Source of the DNA: Plantago ovata
Lineage: Eukaryota > Streptophyta > Magnoliopsida > Lamiales > Plantaginaceae
NCBI GenBank assembly: GCA_028274465.1
Contig: CM051455.1
Coordinates: forward strand, 108,560,942-108,624,941
DNA length: 64,000 bases
Direction of reading: 5' to 3'
Part shown: positions 1-11,708 of the stretch, one piece after another
Layout of the letters: the number at the start of each line of letters is the position of its first letter
How positions within the stretch are numbered: position 1 is the stretch's first letter
Made by a program: the position numbers and the translations under genes
The notes under the pieces: model-generated
The model's database searches: none
What the model was told of the DNA's origin: nothing
What the model saw: the letters and a program-made list of their open reading frames with translations, nothing else

Positions 1-1
1 A

Positions 2-3000
2 GTCGTGGAAGAATTAAATTCTGTCGATTGCTATGATTCTGTGATTTACGAATTTCATCATTGCTATGATAATCGTGAACCTCTTGAGGAGGCACTAACC
101 ATGCAGGCTGAGACATGCTACATGACCGAAGAAGCAAGGGAACTAGTTGAAATAATGGATAGCACCCCAGAAATTCCCGTGGGAGAAGAAGTGCTTGAAC
201 CTTTAGAAGAGGAAGAAAGTAAATTTCCTGAAGAGCCTAGCTTAGAATTAAAGCCACTTCCTGCGCACCTCAAGTATGTCTACTTAGGAGAAAATCAGAA
301 GAAGCCTGTGATAGTCTCCTCACATGTCTCCAACGATGACGAAAGTAGGCTAATTGAAATTTTGAAAGAAAATTCTGCAGCTATAGGATGGGGGATTAGT
401 GATATCAAGGGAATTATCCCTACTCAGTGTGTGCACAACATCAGTCTAGAACAAGATGCCAAACCCGTTAGGCAACCTCAGCGTAGGATAAATCCGACCA
501 TGCAAGAGGTGGTAAAGAAAGAAGTAATCAAGTTGCTAGATGCCGATATGATTTACCCCATTCCTGATAGTCGATGGGGGAGCCCGGTTCATGTAGTTCC
601 TAAGAAATCAGGCGTCACGGTAGATGAGAATGAGAAGGGAGAGTTAGTACCGGTTAGGAAGACCACTGGATGGCGGATGTGCATTGACTATAGAAGATTA
701 AATGCCGCCACTAAGAAAGACCACTTCCCTTTGCCATTTATAGATGACATGCTAAACCGCCTTGCGGGGCAGAAATTTTATTGTTTTCTTGATGGTTTAT
801 CAGGTTTCTACCAAATTCCGATTGCACCGGAGGATCAGGAGAAGACGACATTCACCTGCCCATTCGGAACGTTTGCCTATAGGAGGATGCCGTTTGGGCT
901 ATGCAACGCTCCCGCCACTTTCCAAAGGTTCATGCTTTCTGTTTTCTCTGATATGGTAACTAAGTTTGTTGAAGTTTTCATGGATGATTTTTCCCTTTTT
1001 GGTAATTCGTTTGATGAATGCTTGCAAAGATTAGATCTTGTTTTGAAAAGGTGCATTGAATGCAATTTGACCTTAAGCTGGGAGAAAAGTCATTACATGG
1101 TTAGGGAAGGCATTGTTCTAGGACATGTAGTTTTTGAAAGAGGTATTGAGGTAGACAAGGCTAAGATCGAAATCATTGAAAAACTTCACCCACCTACTAG
1201 TGTGAAAGAATTGTTTTCTTTTCTTGGTCATGTAGGGTTTCATAGGAGGTTTATTAATGATTTTTCAAAAATTGCTAAACCTTTAAGTAGCTTGATTGCA
1301 AAAGATGTGGTTTTCCATTTTTCTAATGAGTGGTTAGTTGCTTTTAATACCCTTAAGGAAAAGCTTGTTTCTGCTCCCATTGCTGTGCCACTTGACTGGA
1401 ATCTTCATGTTGAGATTATGTGTGATGCTTCAAATTTTGCTATGGGTGCTGTTTTATGCCAAAAAGTTGATAAGCAGTATCGTGTGATTTATTATGTTAG
1501 TAAGACTCTAGACTGCGCACAAGTTAATTATACAACTACTGAAAAGGAATTTTTAGCTGTTGTTTTTGCTTTACAAAAGTTTAGGTCTTATTTAATTGGT
1601 CATCCTGTGAATGTCCATACTGATCATGCTGCTTTGAGACATTTGATAGCTAAGCAAGATTCTAAGCCGCTACAAGATTTTGATTTGACCATAGTGGATA
1701 GAGCTGGTAGGGAAAATTTGGTAGCTGATCATTTGTCTAGAATACCAAATATCCCTGTTGATTCGATACCTATTAATGAGGATCTCCCCGATGAGCACTT
1801 AATGAAGGCTAATGAAGAGCCATGGTATGCTGATATTGTGAACTATTTGGCTATGAGTATTTGCCCAGCTAACTTTTCAGCCTCCAACAAGAGAGCTCTT
1901 GCCAAGCGTTGCAGGTCTTTCATATGGGATGATCCGCATCTTTTCAAAGAAGGAGCTGATGGAATTCTGAGGAGATATGTGCCACAAGAGGAGCAACAAA
2001 GTTTGTTGAGTCATTGCCATGAGCTTCATTGTGGAGGACACTATAGTGGCTTAAAAACAACTCGCAAAGTACTGCAAGCAGGATTTTACTGGCCAACAAT
2101 ACACCGAGATGCTCGAACTTTTTGTGAAAAATTGCGACCCATGTCAACGAGGTGGTAATATTGGCAAGAAAGATGAAATGCCCCTTCAAGGGAATCTAGT
2201 GGTCGAACCTTTCGACGTGTGGGGCATTGATTTCATGGGACCATTTCCATCAAGTGGAGGTTATGGATACATTCTTGTTGCAGTGGATTATGTGACCAAA
2301 TGGGTGGAGGCAATTCCCACAAAAACGAATGACGATGCGGTTGTTATGAAATTCTTGAAGGAAATGATATTTTCTAGATTTCGGTGTCCTTGGACAATCA
2401 TCAGTGATGGAGGTTAACACTTCGTCAATAGAACCTTTGCCTCACTTCTTAAGAGATACGGTGTCCACCATAGTGTTGCTACGCCATATCATCCACAGAC
2501 ATCGGGCCAAGTTGAAGTTAGCAACCGTCAAATTAAGAAGATCCTGGAGTGAGTAGTGAAGCCTAGCAGGAAAGATTGGGCAGGAAAATTGAATGATGCA
2601 CTTTGGGCATACAGGACCAGCTACAAGACAGTGATTGGAACCACTCCGTACAGACTTGTGTATGGGAAAGCATGCCATCTTCCCGTAGAATTGGAACATA
2701 AGAAGTATTGGGCTATCAAAGCACTCAATCTTGATATGGGAAAAGCTGGCGAAGAACGGTTGTTGCAACTAGATGAGCTTGATGAATTACGCCTAGGTGC
2801 TTATGAAAATGCCAAGATCTACAAAGAACGTACTAAGAAGTATCATGATCGTGGTATAGTACGTAAGGAATTGATTCCTGGGTAAAAGGCTTTGGTATTT
2901 AATTCTCGCATTCGACTATTTTCGGGAAAGCTCCGTACTCGTTGGGATGGACCTTACGAAATTATCAAAGTTTCTCCCCATGGAGCTGTAGAACTCTTTG

Positions 3001-3110
3001 ATCCAAAGACGGGCAATACTTTCAAAGTGAAGCCATACTTCGACATATCTAGTGATCAAAGGGAGGTTGATCATCTTGAGCTTACCCTTACCGCCTCTAC
3101 TAAACGTTAG
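2..3110 (+). pseudogene. pol: Athila-1 pol: reverse transcriptase, RNase H, integrase (broken)
   Basis: The frame is open at the left window edge, so this is a partial polyprotein and no true start is visible. An acidic linker (about residues 1-95) leads into RT with [11 protein letters not shown] and the catalytic FMDD at 977-988. RNase H follows, with its CDAS aspartate near 1424. Integrase has an HHCC region and the DD35E triad: Asp at 2229-2231, Asp at 2406-2408, Glu at 2514-2516, with 35 residues between the last two. Breaks are a frameshift near 2130-2150 and in-frame stops TAA 2415-2417, TGA 2550-2552 and TAA 2883-2885. RT-RNase H reads without interruption for about 700 codons. The enzyme would copy element RNA and insert the cDNA; this copy cannot make a whole integrase. 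Confidence 0.93.
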
Positions 3111-3236
3111 TGTGTTTTGTTGTTTTGAGCATTTCGTTGTGTTTTTTTTTATATTTCCGAATGGTTTTGGTGATAAAATAGGTCTCTAGATGATAATTTA
3201 GCATTTTAGGAGGGAACTCGACAACTCCAGGAGTCT

Positions 3237-3310
3237 GGAGGTGCCGGGCGAGCCGCCCCCCACGTGGGGCAATTCGCCTCCCACGTGGGGCGGTTCGCCC
3301 CGGGCATCCA
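3237..3310. repeat. GC-rich palindrome cassette inside Athila-1
   Basis: Short inverted words built on GGCGGTTCGCC and CCCACGTGGGG alternate here. Similar words occur in the LTR of the same element at 5258-5350, just upstream of its TATA-like box. Function unknown. Confidence 0.6.
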
Positions 3311-4005
3311 GTAAACCCGGAGATCCGGATTTTCGTTCGAAAACCCGATTTTCGCCTATTATGCTAAATTATCGATCTTTTTACCTCGTTTATCACCCGT
3401 TTTGTTTTCTCACGAGTTTGATTGAGTAATATAGGTCACTTATACAAGTATTAGCTCTCACCTTAAATCCACTTTCGACGTTCGGGACGAGCGACAACGT
3501 TCAGGTTTGGGGGGGGTTATCGTTGGTTATCTCTATACTTGTCTTGCTTATGATAAACTCGTGAAATCTTTTGTTTACATTTGCATTTGCATGTTTACCG
3601 ATTTCTTTGTAATTAGTTGCATACACTACATTCATCCTAGTATAGTCTTGCATGTTTTATGTGGAGTTTATTGCCAAATTTTTTGAACTTTTTTATTGGG
3701 TAGATTAACTAATTATGACATTAATCATATGCTTCATCTCTATGAATATGTTTGAGGTTTTTCTCGCTTGGCATGTCACATTTATGTATTGCACTTAGTT
3801 AAGCTTGGTAGTCTCGACATCACTCAATGGTGTTTTCTCTACTGCGGTTCACGAAGACCTTTATAATAGGATGATGCATGTCAGGATCTTATGGTCGTTT
3901 TCCCGAGTAATTATGTACCTAAGAGGCAACAAGTCTTCACCTTGCTTTGAGATTGCTAAATGCCTAGGAAGGAGGTAGTGTGAGATTGTGTGATCTTTTG
4001 TTTGC

Positions 4006-4038
4006 AACCTATTCTTTCGAATAGGTTTGGGGAGGGGG
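4006..4038 (+). other. Hairpin plus polypurine module 1 (Athila-1)
   Basis: AACCTATTC (4006-4014) and GAATAGGTT (4019-4027) form a perfect 9-bp stem with the four-base loop TTTC. The purine run TGGGGAGGGGG follows at once. The same module occurs at 4121-4150 and twice in Athila-2. Confidence 0.75.
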
Positions 4039-4120
4039 TTACACTATCATTAGACTTGTTTTTTCGATTTTAAGTGTGTGTTGTGAGTTTATTTTCCTTT
4101 TTTCGTAAATTTTGTACTTC

Positions 4121-4150
4121 AACCTATTCTTTCGAATAGGTTTGGGGAGG
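4121..4150 (+). other. Hairpin plus polypurine module 2 (Athila-1)
   Basis: The same 9-bp stem (arms 4121-4129 and 4134-4142, loop TTTC) is followed by TGGGGAGG at 4143-4150. Confidence 0.75.
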
Positions 4151-4900
4151 TCGTTTGTGTGTCACTGTTTCTTTTTCGTTGTGCTACTGCTGGCTGGAAA
4201 AAAATCGAAAAAAAAGGAAAAGTAAAAATTCCAGAAAAATGAAAAAATCTGGAAAGAAAAAAAGAAAAAAAGAAAAGACCCCAAAAAAAAAGAAGGGTCC
4301 AAAAAAGCCAAAAAGCGGTTTAGCAAAGTGTTTGTCTCATTTTTCCAATTCATGTAATGTTCGTAATCGAGTTGTAATTTTTTGTCTTTTGTTTGTCTGA
4401 GTGTCATCTGTTCTAGACCACCCTCGTCCTGCCATTCTGGAAGTGGTGAATAGTTTAAGGCTTTGCTTGAGAGATGGGTAGAATAGGGGAGTGTTATCTT
4501 TTTTAGGGAACCCTCCTTCGTTTGATGAGAGCCAGTATTGGTTTGACCTCTTTGAGGAAAAGTCTTAACTTGGTGAACAGCAGTAAATCCTCAGTTTCAT
4601 AGGCACGGGACAACCATTCGTATTTTAACATGTTTCATTACGTCGTCACTGACTAGGTACAGGTAGAGAATGTTACGAGAGACTATCTTGTTTGACATAA
4701 GTGCTTATGTGAATGTGTATGAGTCAATCGAGGCATTCTTCAACCAATATCCATGTTATGATTTGTATGGTTTTTGTTCATATGTTTTCTGATAGATTCA
4801 ATAGATTAGTTCATTTCATTTGGCATGAGACTCCATTTTTTGTGTTGCATTGTTTTTGCATTAGAGTCTAGCTTAGTTGCTTGAGGACAAGCAAAGGTTA

Positions 4901-4913
4901 GGTTTGGGGAGTT
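4901..4913 (+). promoter_or_regulatory. Polypurine tract of Athila-1
   Basis: GGTTTGGGGAGTT ends directly at the LTR start TGATAAACG. This is the position expected for the plus-strand DNA primer. Confidence 0.85.
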
Positions 4914-6110
4914 TGATAAACGTGTGTTTTACACCTTCATTCGAGTCTTTTTTCACCTAATTTAGCTATCTTCTATGTTAATTTATCTATATTATAGTGC
5001 ATTTATTAGAATAGTGTCACGTTTCCCTTTAGTTTGCATTTTACAGGTTTTAGGTGAAAAACGTGGTTTTCCGGACAATTATATTGAAGAGAACGAAGAA
5101 TCGGTGTTCCGAGGACATTTTTGGAGTATCTAGAAGATTCTGGATAGGATTTGAAGTCTAGGAGTCGAGTCTGAAGGCTAAAAGGTCACTAGAAGGCAAA
5201 AATCGAGTCCGAAAAGGAAAATAAATCCAAAAACGCGTCGAAAACGCGTCTCTCGCCAACTGCACCTCTCGGGCGATTCGCCCGGGATGTGGGGCGATTC
5301 GTCCCACACCAGGCGGTTCGCCCGGTGTGTGGGGCGACTCGCCCCACACGTTCCGAACTCCTATGTATAGTTGCTCAGTTTTCTCCGTTTCTCATACTTT
5401 CTCAGACCTTTTTTCATACCTTTCTCAATAGTTTTAGGTAGGAATTCTCGAGAGCCTGTTCTGGGAATTCTTAGCATAGGAGACAATTTTTCTTATCGAT
5501 TTGGAGCTTGTGAGATCGCGATTCTTCGGAGATTGACAACCTTCGGTAACATTGTATCTCAGATTTCTCTATTTATATTTATATATCTTTCAACATGTTT
5601 TCATTCAATCTTGCTATGATTTCTATTGATTGCATGACATCTATGAGTAGCTAAATCTATCGTTGGTTATAGTATGTGATTTCTTAGCGAAGGGTTATTA
5701 ATTATGCTGATGGCAAGCGAATCAGACTTTGAGTTCTTGCTTTATTTCTTTGATCTATCTAAGCCCTCTATCTTCGTAGTGTTGAATAAAACGGAACACA
5801 TTGGACAATTCATGATCAAAGATCTCTATGCAAAAGGATCGGGTACTTCATGCATGATTATTAACCTACTATGCTTTGAATGATCATACTATCACTAACT
5901 TCCATTATCTTGATAAGAAAAACCTGTGCTAAGTCGTCTGTTGATTTTATATTTTAAGTTAGATTAGATAAAGCTAGTTATAGTCCTTGGAGATCGACAC
6001 TCGGGGTTATTTTACTGCTACACTACTGTTTTCGTTGTAGTTGTGAATTGCCTTTGACTAAAAAACAAATTTATTTGATTAATTTGAATCTGACAAATTC
6101 CGGTTCATCA
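4914..6110 (+). repeat. Full 3' LTR of Athila-1 (1,197 bp)
   Basis: The LTR runs from TGATAAACG to TTCATCA, with TG...CA ends, next to the polypurine tract. It carries GC palindromes at about 5258-5350, a TATA-like CTATGTATAG at 5361-5370 and a U5 tail shared with the following truncated copy. It is diverged from the Athila-2 LTR (50903-52175) but shares its layout. Confidence 0.9.
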
Positions 6111-6977
6111 GCGTCAAAAACGCGTCCCTCGCCGACTGAAGCTCCCGGCCGATTCGCCCGGGATGTGGGGCGGTTCGCCCCACACCCGGCGGTTCGCCCG
6201 GTGTGTGGGGCGCGTTCCGAACTCCTATATATAGTTGCAGTTTCTCTACGTTTTTTCAGACTTTCTCAATCCTTTTTTCATACCTTTCTCATTAGTTTTA
6301 GGTAGGAATTCTCCAGAGCCTGTTCTGGGAATTCTTAGCATAGGAGACAATTTTTCTTATCAATTTGGAGCTTGTGAGATCGCGATTTTTCGGAGATTGA
6401 CAACCTTCGTCGGTAACATTGTATCTCACGATTTTTCTATTTATATTTATATCTTTCAACATGTTTTCGTTCAATCTTGCTTTGATTTCTGTTGATTGCA
6501 TGACATCTATGAGTAGCTAAACCTATCGTTGGTGATAGTATGTGATTTCTAGCGAGGGTTATTAATTATGCGTGATGGCGGTAATGCGAATCAGACTTTG
6601 AGTTATTACTTTATTTCTTTGATCTATCTAAGCCCTCTATCTTCGTAGTGTTGAATTGAACGGAACACATTGGACAATTCATGATCTTAGATGTCTATGC
6701 AAAACGATCGGGTACTTCATGCATGATTATTAACCTGCTATGCTTTGAATGATCTTACTATCACTAACTTCCATTATCTTGATAAGAAAAACCTGTGCTA
6801 AGTCGTCTGTTGATTTGATAGTTTAAGTTAAATTAGATAAAGCTAGTTATAGTCCTTAGAGATCGACACTCGAGGTTATTTTACTGCTACACTACGGTTT
6901 TCGTTGTAGTTGTGAATTGCCTTTGGCTAAAAACAAATTTATTTGATTAATTGAATCTGACAAATTCCAGTTCATCA
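6111..6977 (+). repeat. 5'-truncated second LTR copy of Athila-1 (867 bp)
   Basis: This stretch repeats LTR bases from about 5235 to 6110 with scattered differences and small indels, and ends in the same TTCATCA. There is no primer site or internal DNA between the two copies. It has a better TATA box (TATATATA near 6224) than the full copy. Unequal LTR recombination or template switching could produce it. Confidence 0.85.
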
Positions 6978-7032
6978 GTGCTTTCCGTAAATCACTCTCA
7001 CTTGATCAGTTTAGAAGTCTTTTGCTGACAGG

Positions 7033-9442
7033 ATGTCTTTAGGAGACGCTCCCTTGCTGAAGCTGGAAAACTATGAAAAATGGCGAAACAACATGATGCT
7101 ACATCTTGAGGCCATTAGTGATGAGATGGTTACTGTCATTAATGATGGACCTATCAAGATCACTAAGGTTGAGAGAAGTTTTCCTCACAAAACCACAGAA
7201 GCTGGAAAGGAATCTCTCTTAGGCGAACCAGTTGATACTGTCATTCCAAAACCAAGAGAGGAATGGACTTCCGACGAAGCCAAGAGATTCCGTCCTGATG
7301 GCCAAGAAAGAAACATCATCATTCGATCAACTCCGGATACTATACAGTGCAAACTGTGGGGTGCCAAAACTGCTAAGGAAGCTTGGAAAATAGTTCAAGA
7401 TCTTTGCGTTGGATCTGATAAAACCAAGGAAAACAGACTCGAAGTGCTGAAGTTAAAGTTCCAGAACTTTAAACAAGGTACAAATGAGTCACTGGAAGAC
7501 TTGGACTTCAGATTCACAACTCTAGTTAGTGAGATGGCTGCCTTGGGAGTTGGAAATCTTTACTCAGATTCTGAGAAGGTGAAAACCATCATCAGAAGTC
7601 TGAACCAAGAATGGATCCACAACTAGAATTTCTACTACAATCAAGGAATGCCAAACATCACACCTACAGAGTTGTTCTCTCATCTTGCTACTGTCAACTA
7701 CGAGACAAAGCAAAGAGAAAATGTGTTTGCTGAAAAATCGCTAAACATTGCTCTTGCTGCAAAGCCGTCATCTTCTGAAAAGAAGAATGATAAAGAGCCC
7801 GCTGATGAAAATGCTTTAGTTGTTAAAAACATGAAGAAATTCATTAGTAAGGAACTTGAAAGGCGAAAAGCAAAAGAGAAGCTGAAAAAGAATCTTGGTA
7901 ACAACTACCATAAATACAAGAATGAGGCTAGCTCGCTGAACAAGCAAGCTCAGCAAGCAAACTCATCAGAAGAACCAGCAGTTGGAAATGATCTCTGCTT
8001 TTACTGCAAAAAGCCTGGACACTTCAAAGCAAATTGTCCTTTGCTGAAAGGCATATCTGCTGAAAAGAAGAAGAAGTTCAAAAGAGCTTTTATTGTTGAA
8101 GAAAAAAAGAAGCTTCAAGCAAAAATCGATGTGTTATGCATTGATACTAGCTCCGAAGACAGTGAGGAAGAAAGATCAGACAGTGAAGATGAAGAAGCCA
8201 CTCTTGACGTAGAGACTGGTAAAGAAGTTTGTGGAATAGCCATGGAAGCTTATCCAGATGTGTCTAACTACGAATTCTGCCTCATGGTCGGTCAGGTAAA
8301 CAGTCCTACCTTTGACTCTGACTCAGAAAGTGAAGACGAGATTGACCTTGACAAGATTCAAGGAGAAATTGAAAGATTTGAGAAAACTCTGAGCAAACAG
8401 CAAGAGAAACTACAGAATGCTTAGACTCTGACCAAGCAGACTACTGAAAAGTATGTCTTGCTGAAGGAAGAGACAGAAAAGAAAGATCCTGAAATAGTGC
8501 ATCTTAAGAAGTTGATTGCTGAAGCTACAGAGAAGAATTCTCAGATGGCAATAGAATTGGAAGAATATCAGTCCTCAATTCTAAAGTTACTTGCTGAAAT
8601 CCAAGAAATGAAAAAGATGAAAATCAATTTCAAATCTTATGCTGATGCAAGTAATACGCTGACTGAACTAAACTCTTATCTGAGAGATCCATCTCAGAAA
8701 TAAGGTTTAGGTGCAACGTATGAAAGTGATGACGTAATAATCTTGAGTAAAGACAAATCACCAATTACCTTTGTACGTGCAACTGATAGTGGTCAACCAG
8801 AACTCTATAAGATTGGTCAATCTAAGGTTGCTGAAAAATGCAATCAAGTACCTAGACCGTAAAGCCCGCTGTTGCTACTCAAAGTAACAAGACTAACAGG
8901 TTGCTGAAAAGCAAACTGTAAAGAAAAAGGATGTTGTAAAGCATTCCGCCAAACAAGTTGCTGAAAAGCAAGTTGTTAAGTCAAAATGAAAGATTACTAA
9001 AAGTAATCAGAACACCTTTGCTGACAAACCTGATTCAAGTAAGGTTGCTGAGACAAAAGCTCAGCATTCTCCAAAAAGTGGACTCGGTTTCAAAACCAAG
9101 CAAAGTCAACTTTTTCATGAGTATACGCAAAGTCAGCAAAGATACTTCAAAGAGATGAACAAAACCAAGCCTAAGAGTTCTGACAAAACTCAAAAAGCTA
9201 GGGCTAGAAGGAACCTTGCTAGAAAAGAACTTACTGAAAAGTATGTTCAGCAAAAAGGTCAACCGAGCAAGACACCACATCAGAAAGTGGATTTGATCAG
9301 CACGAATCAAAAGTCTTTCGGCTCAAAACCTCCTAGTTCCTCAGCATGTAGAAAACAAGTCAAAGTTGAAAAACTTAAGACTTGGGTTTTCACTGGACGC
9401 ATTCTTGAACATGTTAATGGACATCCAATATTGGATAATTAA
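7033..9442 (+). pseudogene. gag: copia-1 gag (broken)
   Basis: The start ATG matches the gag start of copia-2 (20684). The N-terminal capsid-like part carries LENYEKWRNNMMLHLE and is followed by a basic region. The zinc knuckle CFYCKKPGHFKANC (CX2CX4HX4C) lies at about 7999-8040. An acidic stretch and a long coiled coil rich in Glu, Lys and Leu follow. In-frame stops are TAG 7624-7626, TAG 8422-8424 and TAA 8701-8703, with frameshifts between about 8840 and 8990. The intact family protein would be about 800 residues and would form the particle shell. Copy copia-2 is the reference for all breaks. Confidence 0.9.
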
Positions 9443-10587
9443 CTTGTTTGCTGTTGATTGTGCAGACTTCAGCCACGGAGACAAACGATGCAATCTGGCA
9501 CTTTGACAGTGGTTGTGGAAAGCACATGACGGGCAACAAGAATAACCTTATAAACTATAGACGGTGGTCTAAAGGTCCAACAACAAGGTTTGCTGGTGGA
9601 GGCTCTGGTTCTACAAAAGGCTACGGTGACGTGAAGTTAGGATGCATTACCATTTCGGGAGTTCTTTATGTCAAAATCTTAAGTTTAACCTTTTTAGCAT
9701 GAGTCAATTTGCTGATAAAGGATACTTCATCCAAATCAAAAGTGATGAATGTAAACTTATAGACTTTGAGACAAAGAAGGTTATTATGGTTGCTAGAAGA
9801 TCAGGAGGCTTGTACACTGTAGATTGGTCTTCAGCAATCGTTGAAAAATGCCTTGGCTCAGATCACGATTGCCTTGCTAAAAAAGCATGGTTATGGCATA
9901 AACGAACAAGTCACCTAAACTTCAAGTCACTGAATAAGCTGTCTAAAAAGGCACTTGTAGTTGGATTACCTATGGTTACTTTCAAGAAGGATGGTGTTTG
10001 CAATGCATGTCAGCAAGTAAAGAAACCAAATCTTCTTTTAAGAACAAGGCAGTACCGTCAACTACAAAACCTTTACAACTCTTGCACATGGACTTGTTTG
10101 AATCTTCTTCAACAAGCTATGCTAGTAAGAAGTATGGTCTGGTGGTGGTAGATGACTATTCAAGATTCACTTGGGTAGTATTCATCAAACACAAATCTGA
10201 AAGAAGGACTGAAATACCTAACTTGTTGAATAAGCTTGAAGTCATGAAAAATGACAAGGTAAAAGTCATAAGGAGAGACCATGGTACTGAGTTTATAAAC
10301 CAGTACATAACTGAGTTATCCTCAGTAAGGACACCTCAACAAAACGGTGTTGCTGAAAGGAAGAATCGCACCCTAAAAGAAGCCGCAAGAACAATGCTTG
10401 TTGACACTTAAATAAGTGAGGCTTACTGGGTTGAAGCGATTAACACCGCCGGTTACACTCAAAACAGATGTCTGATTACTAAGGCATACAACAAAACTCC
10501 TTATGAGTTATTTGTTGGAAGACCTCCTAACATCACCCATCTAAGAGTATTTGGTTGTAAGTGTTTCGTTCTTAACAACGGTAGAGA

Positions 10588-11708
10588 CACTACGAGAAAA
10601 ATAGCAAATAGTGACGTAAATTAGCGACGCATAACCATGCTTCGCTAATTTTGCGACGCATAGCTCATGCGTCGCTAATTAGCGACGCATGAGTTTTGGT
10701 CGCTAAATTAGCAACGCATGGTTATGCGTCGCTAATTTTAGCGACCCATAGCCCATGCGTCGCTAATTTTAGCGAACAAAGCTCAAGGGTTGCTAATTTT
10801 AGCGACCCATAGCCCATGCGTCGCTAAAATTAGCGACGCATAACCATGCGTCGCTAATTTAGTGACCAAAACTCACGCGTCGCTAATTAGCGACGCATGC
10901 GTCGCAAAAATTAGCGACGCATGGGCTATGGGTCGCTAAAATTAGCGACGCATGGGCTATGGGTCGCAAAAACTGCATAATTTTCAGGTGGGTCTCCTCA
11001 CATTCAACTGGAGTTGTAGGGCTCATCTTTTATCGGATTGGTGTGCATAACCTACCGTTGGATACCTCGTTGAGTTATCTACGCGTGGACGTTGATTCAA
11101 TATCGTATGAAGGAGTTATGGATGAAATGGCTAGAATGCACTAATCTTGCACACTTGAACGACTCCAAAACCTTTATTCGAACTTCTGAATATGTTCTTC
11201 TAAGGTAAATCTAAGTTTTTCCCAAATGAACTTCTTGGCTTAAATCGAACTACGGTCACTCACGAACATATCCATGGAGATCGAGAAACTTCAACAAGAT
11301 CACTTTGCAGCGTTTTAAGCTCAAAATCACAGTTTCGTACCTAAGTGCTTGAAACATGAAAAACATCAAAACGTGACACTATTCTACAAAACTAAAAGAA
11401 AAAAACACTTACGAAATAAGGAGTGCACAAAGAATATAAAATAACACCAAAACAGAAGTCCGTAACTAAGTAACCCCAACCGTTCAAAAATAAACTATTA
11501 GTGTCTAAGTAACTCAACCGTTAAGAAATAAAAAAAATTAAAATTTAGTGACCTATTCCTTAGATAGTCCACTTAGTAATTGAGATATCTCAAACCGTAT
11601 GAAGATATAAACGGTTTATAAATATAAACATATGGAAGTGACTATGAAGAGCAACAACTATATATTATCTAGAACTTATACAAACTAAACTGCGTTTTTC
11701 TTGTAGTG
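10588..11708. mobile_element. Non-autonomous CACTA (En/Spm-type) element
   Basis: The ends are CACTACGAGAAAAA and TTTTTCTTGTAGTG, inverted repeats matching at 13 of 14 positions, typical of CACTA transposons. The flanking triplets are AGA (10585-10587) and ACA (11709-11711), a 3-bp target duplication with one change. The uninterrupted target is seen in copia-2 at about 24276-24290. At 1,121 bp with no transposase frame, it needs a transposase from elsewhere. The first third is a dense palindromic subterminal repeat. The 61-codon frame inside it has no recognisable domain. Confidence 0.9.
10612..10972. repeat. Subterminal GCGACGCAT palindromic repeat block
   Basis: About a dozen units of TTAGCGACGCAT occur in both orientations, joined by short spacers such as GGGCTATGGG and AACCATGC. 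Neighbouring units pair into long hairpins. Subterminal repeats are where CACTA transposases bind. Here they are strongly concentrated at one end. Confidence 0.8.

Larger units (their letters stand above)
3111..4913 (+). other. Athila-1 3' non-coding region
   Basis: About 1.8 kb lies between the integrase end and the LTR with no credible gene. It aligns by eye with 49410-50902 of Athila-2. It contains a GC palindrome cassette (3237-3310), two hairpin-plus-polypurine modules (4006-4038 and 4121-4150), another G-rich tract near 3505-3517, an A-rich tract (about 4196-4316) and the polypurine tract next to the LTR. The short lysine-rich frames here are low-complexity artefacts. Confidence 0.8.
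1..6977 (+). mobile_element. Athila-1: Ty3/gypsy LTR retrotransposon, 3' part
   Basis: The window opens inside the pol region of an Athila-type Ty3/gypsy element. The order is RT, RNase H, integrase, about 1.8 kb of non-coding DNA, a polypurine tract at 4901-4913, a full LTR (4914-6110) and directly behind it a 5'-truncated second LTR copy (6111-6977). Gag, protease and the 5' LTR lie left of the window. The right edge ends in TTCATCA at 6977. The next bases continue the leader of a SIRE-like copia element, as seen by comparison with 20629-20684, so Athila-1 is inserted there. The expected 5-bp target duplication would be GTGCT (6978-6982), but its left partner is out of view. No third ORF follows integrase. 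Confidence 0.92.

Noticed and set aside
4155..4400. Lysine-rich small protein of 81 codons (also near 50123-50326)
   Set aside because: Translation of an A-rich non-coding tract. Sequence and frame are not conserved between the two Athila copies.
10612..10972. CRISPR-like look of regularly spaced short repeats
   Set aside because: Units occur in both orientations with no unique spacers, inside a CACTA element with target duplication, in a plant genome.
10959..11144. 61-codon frame in the CACTA element
   Set aside because: No domain similarity, starts inside the subterminal repeat, too short for a transposase part.
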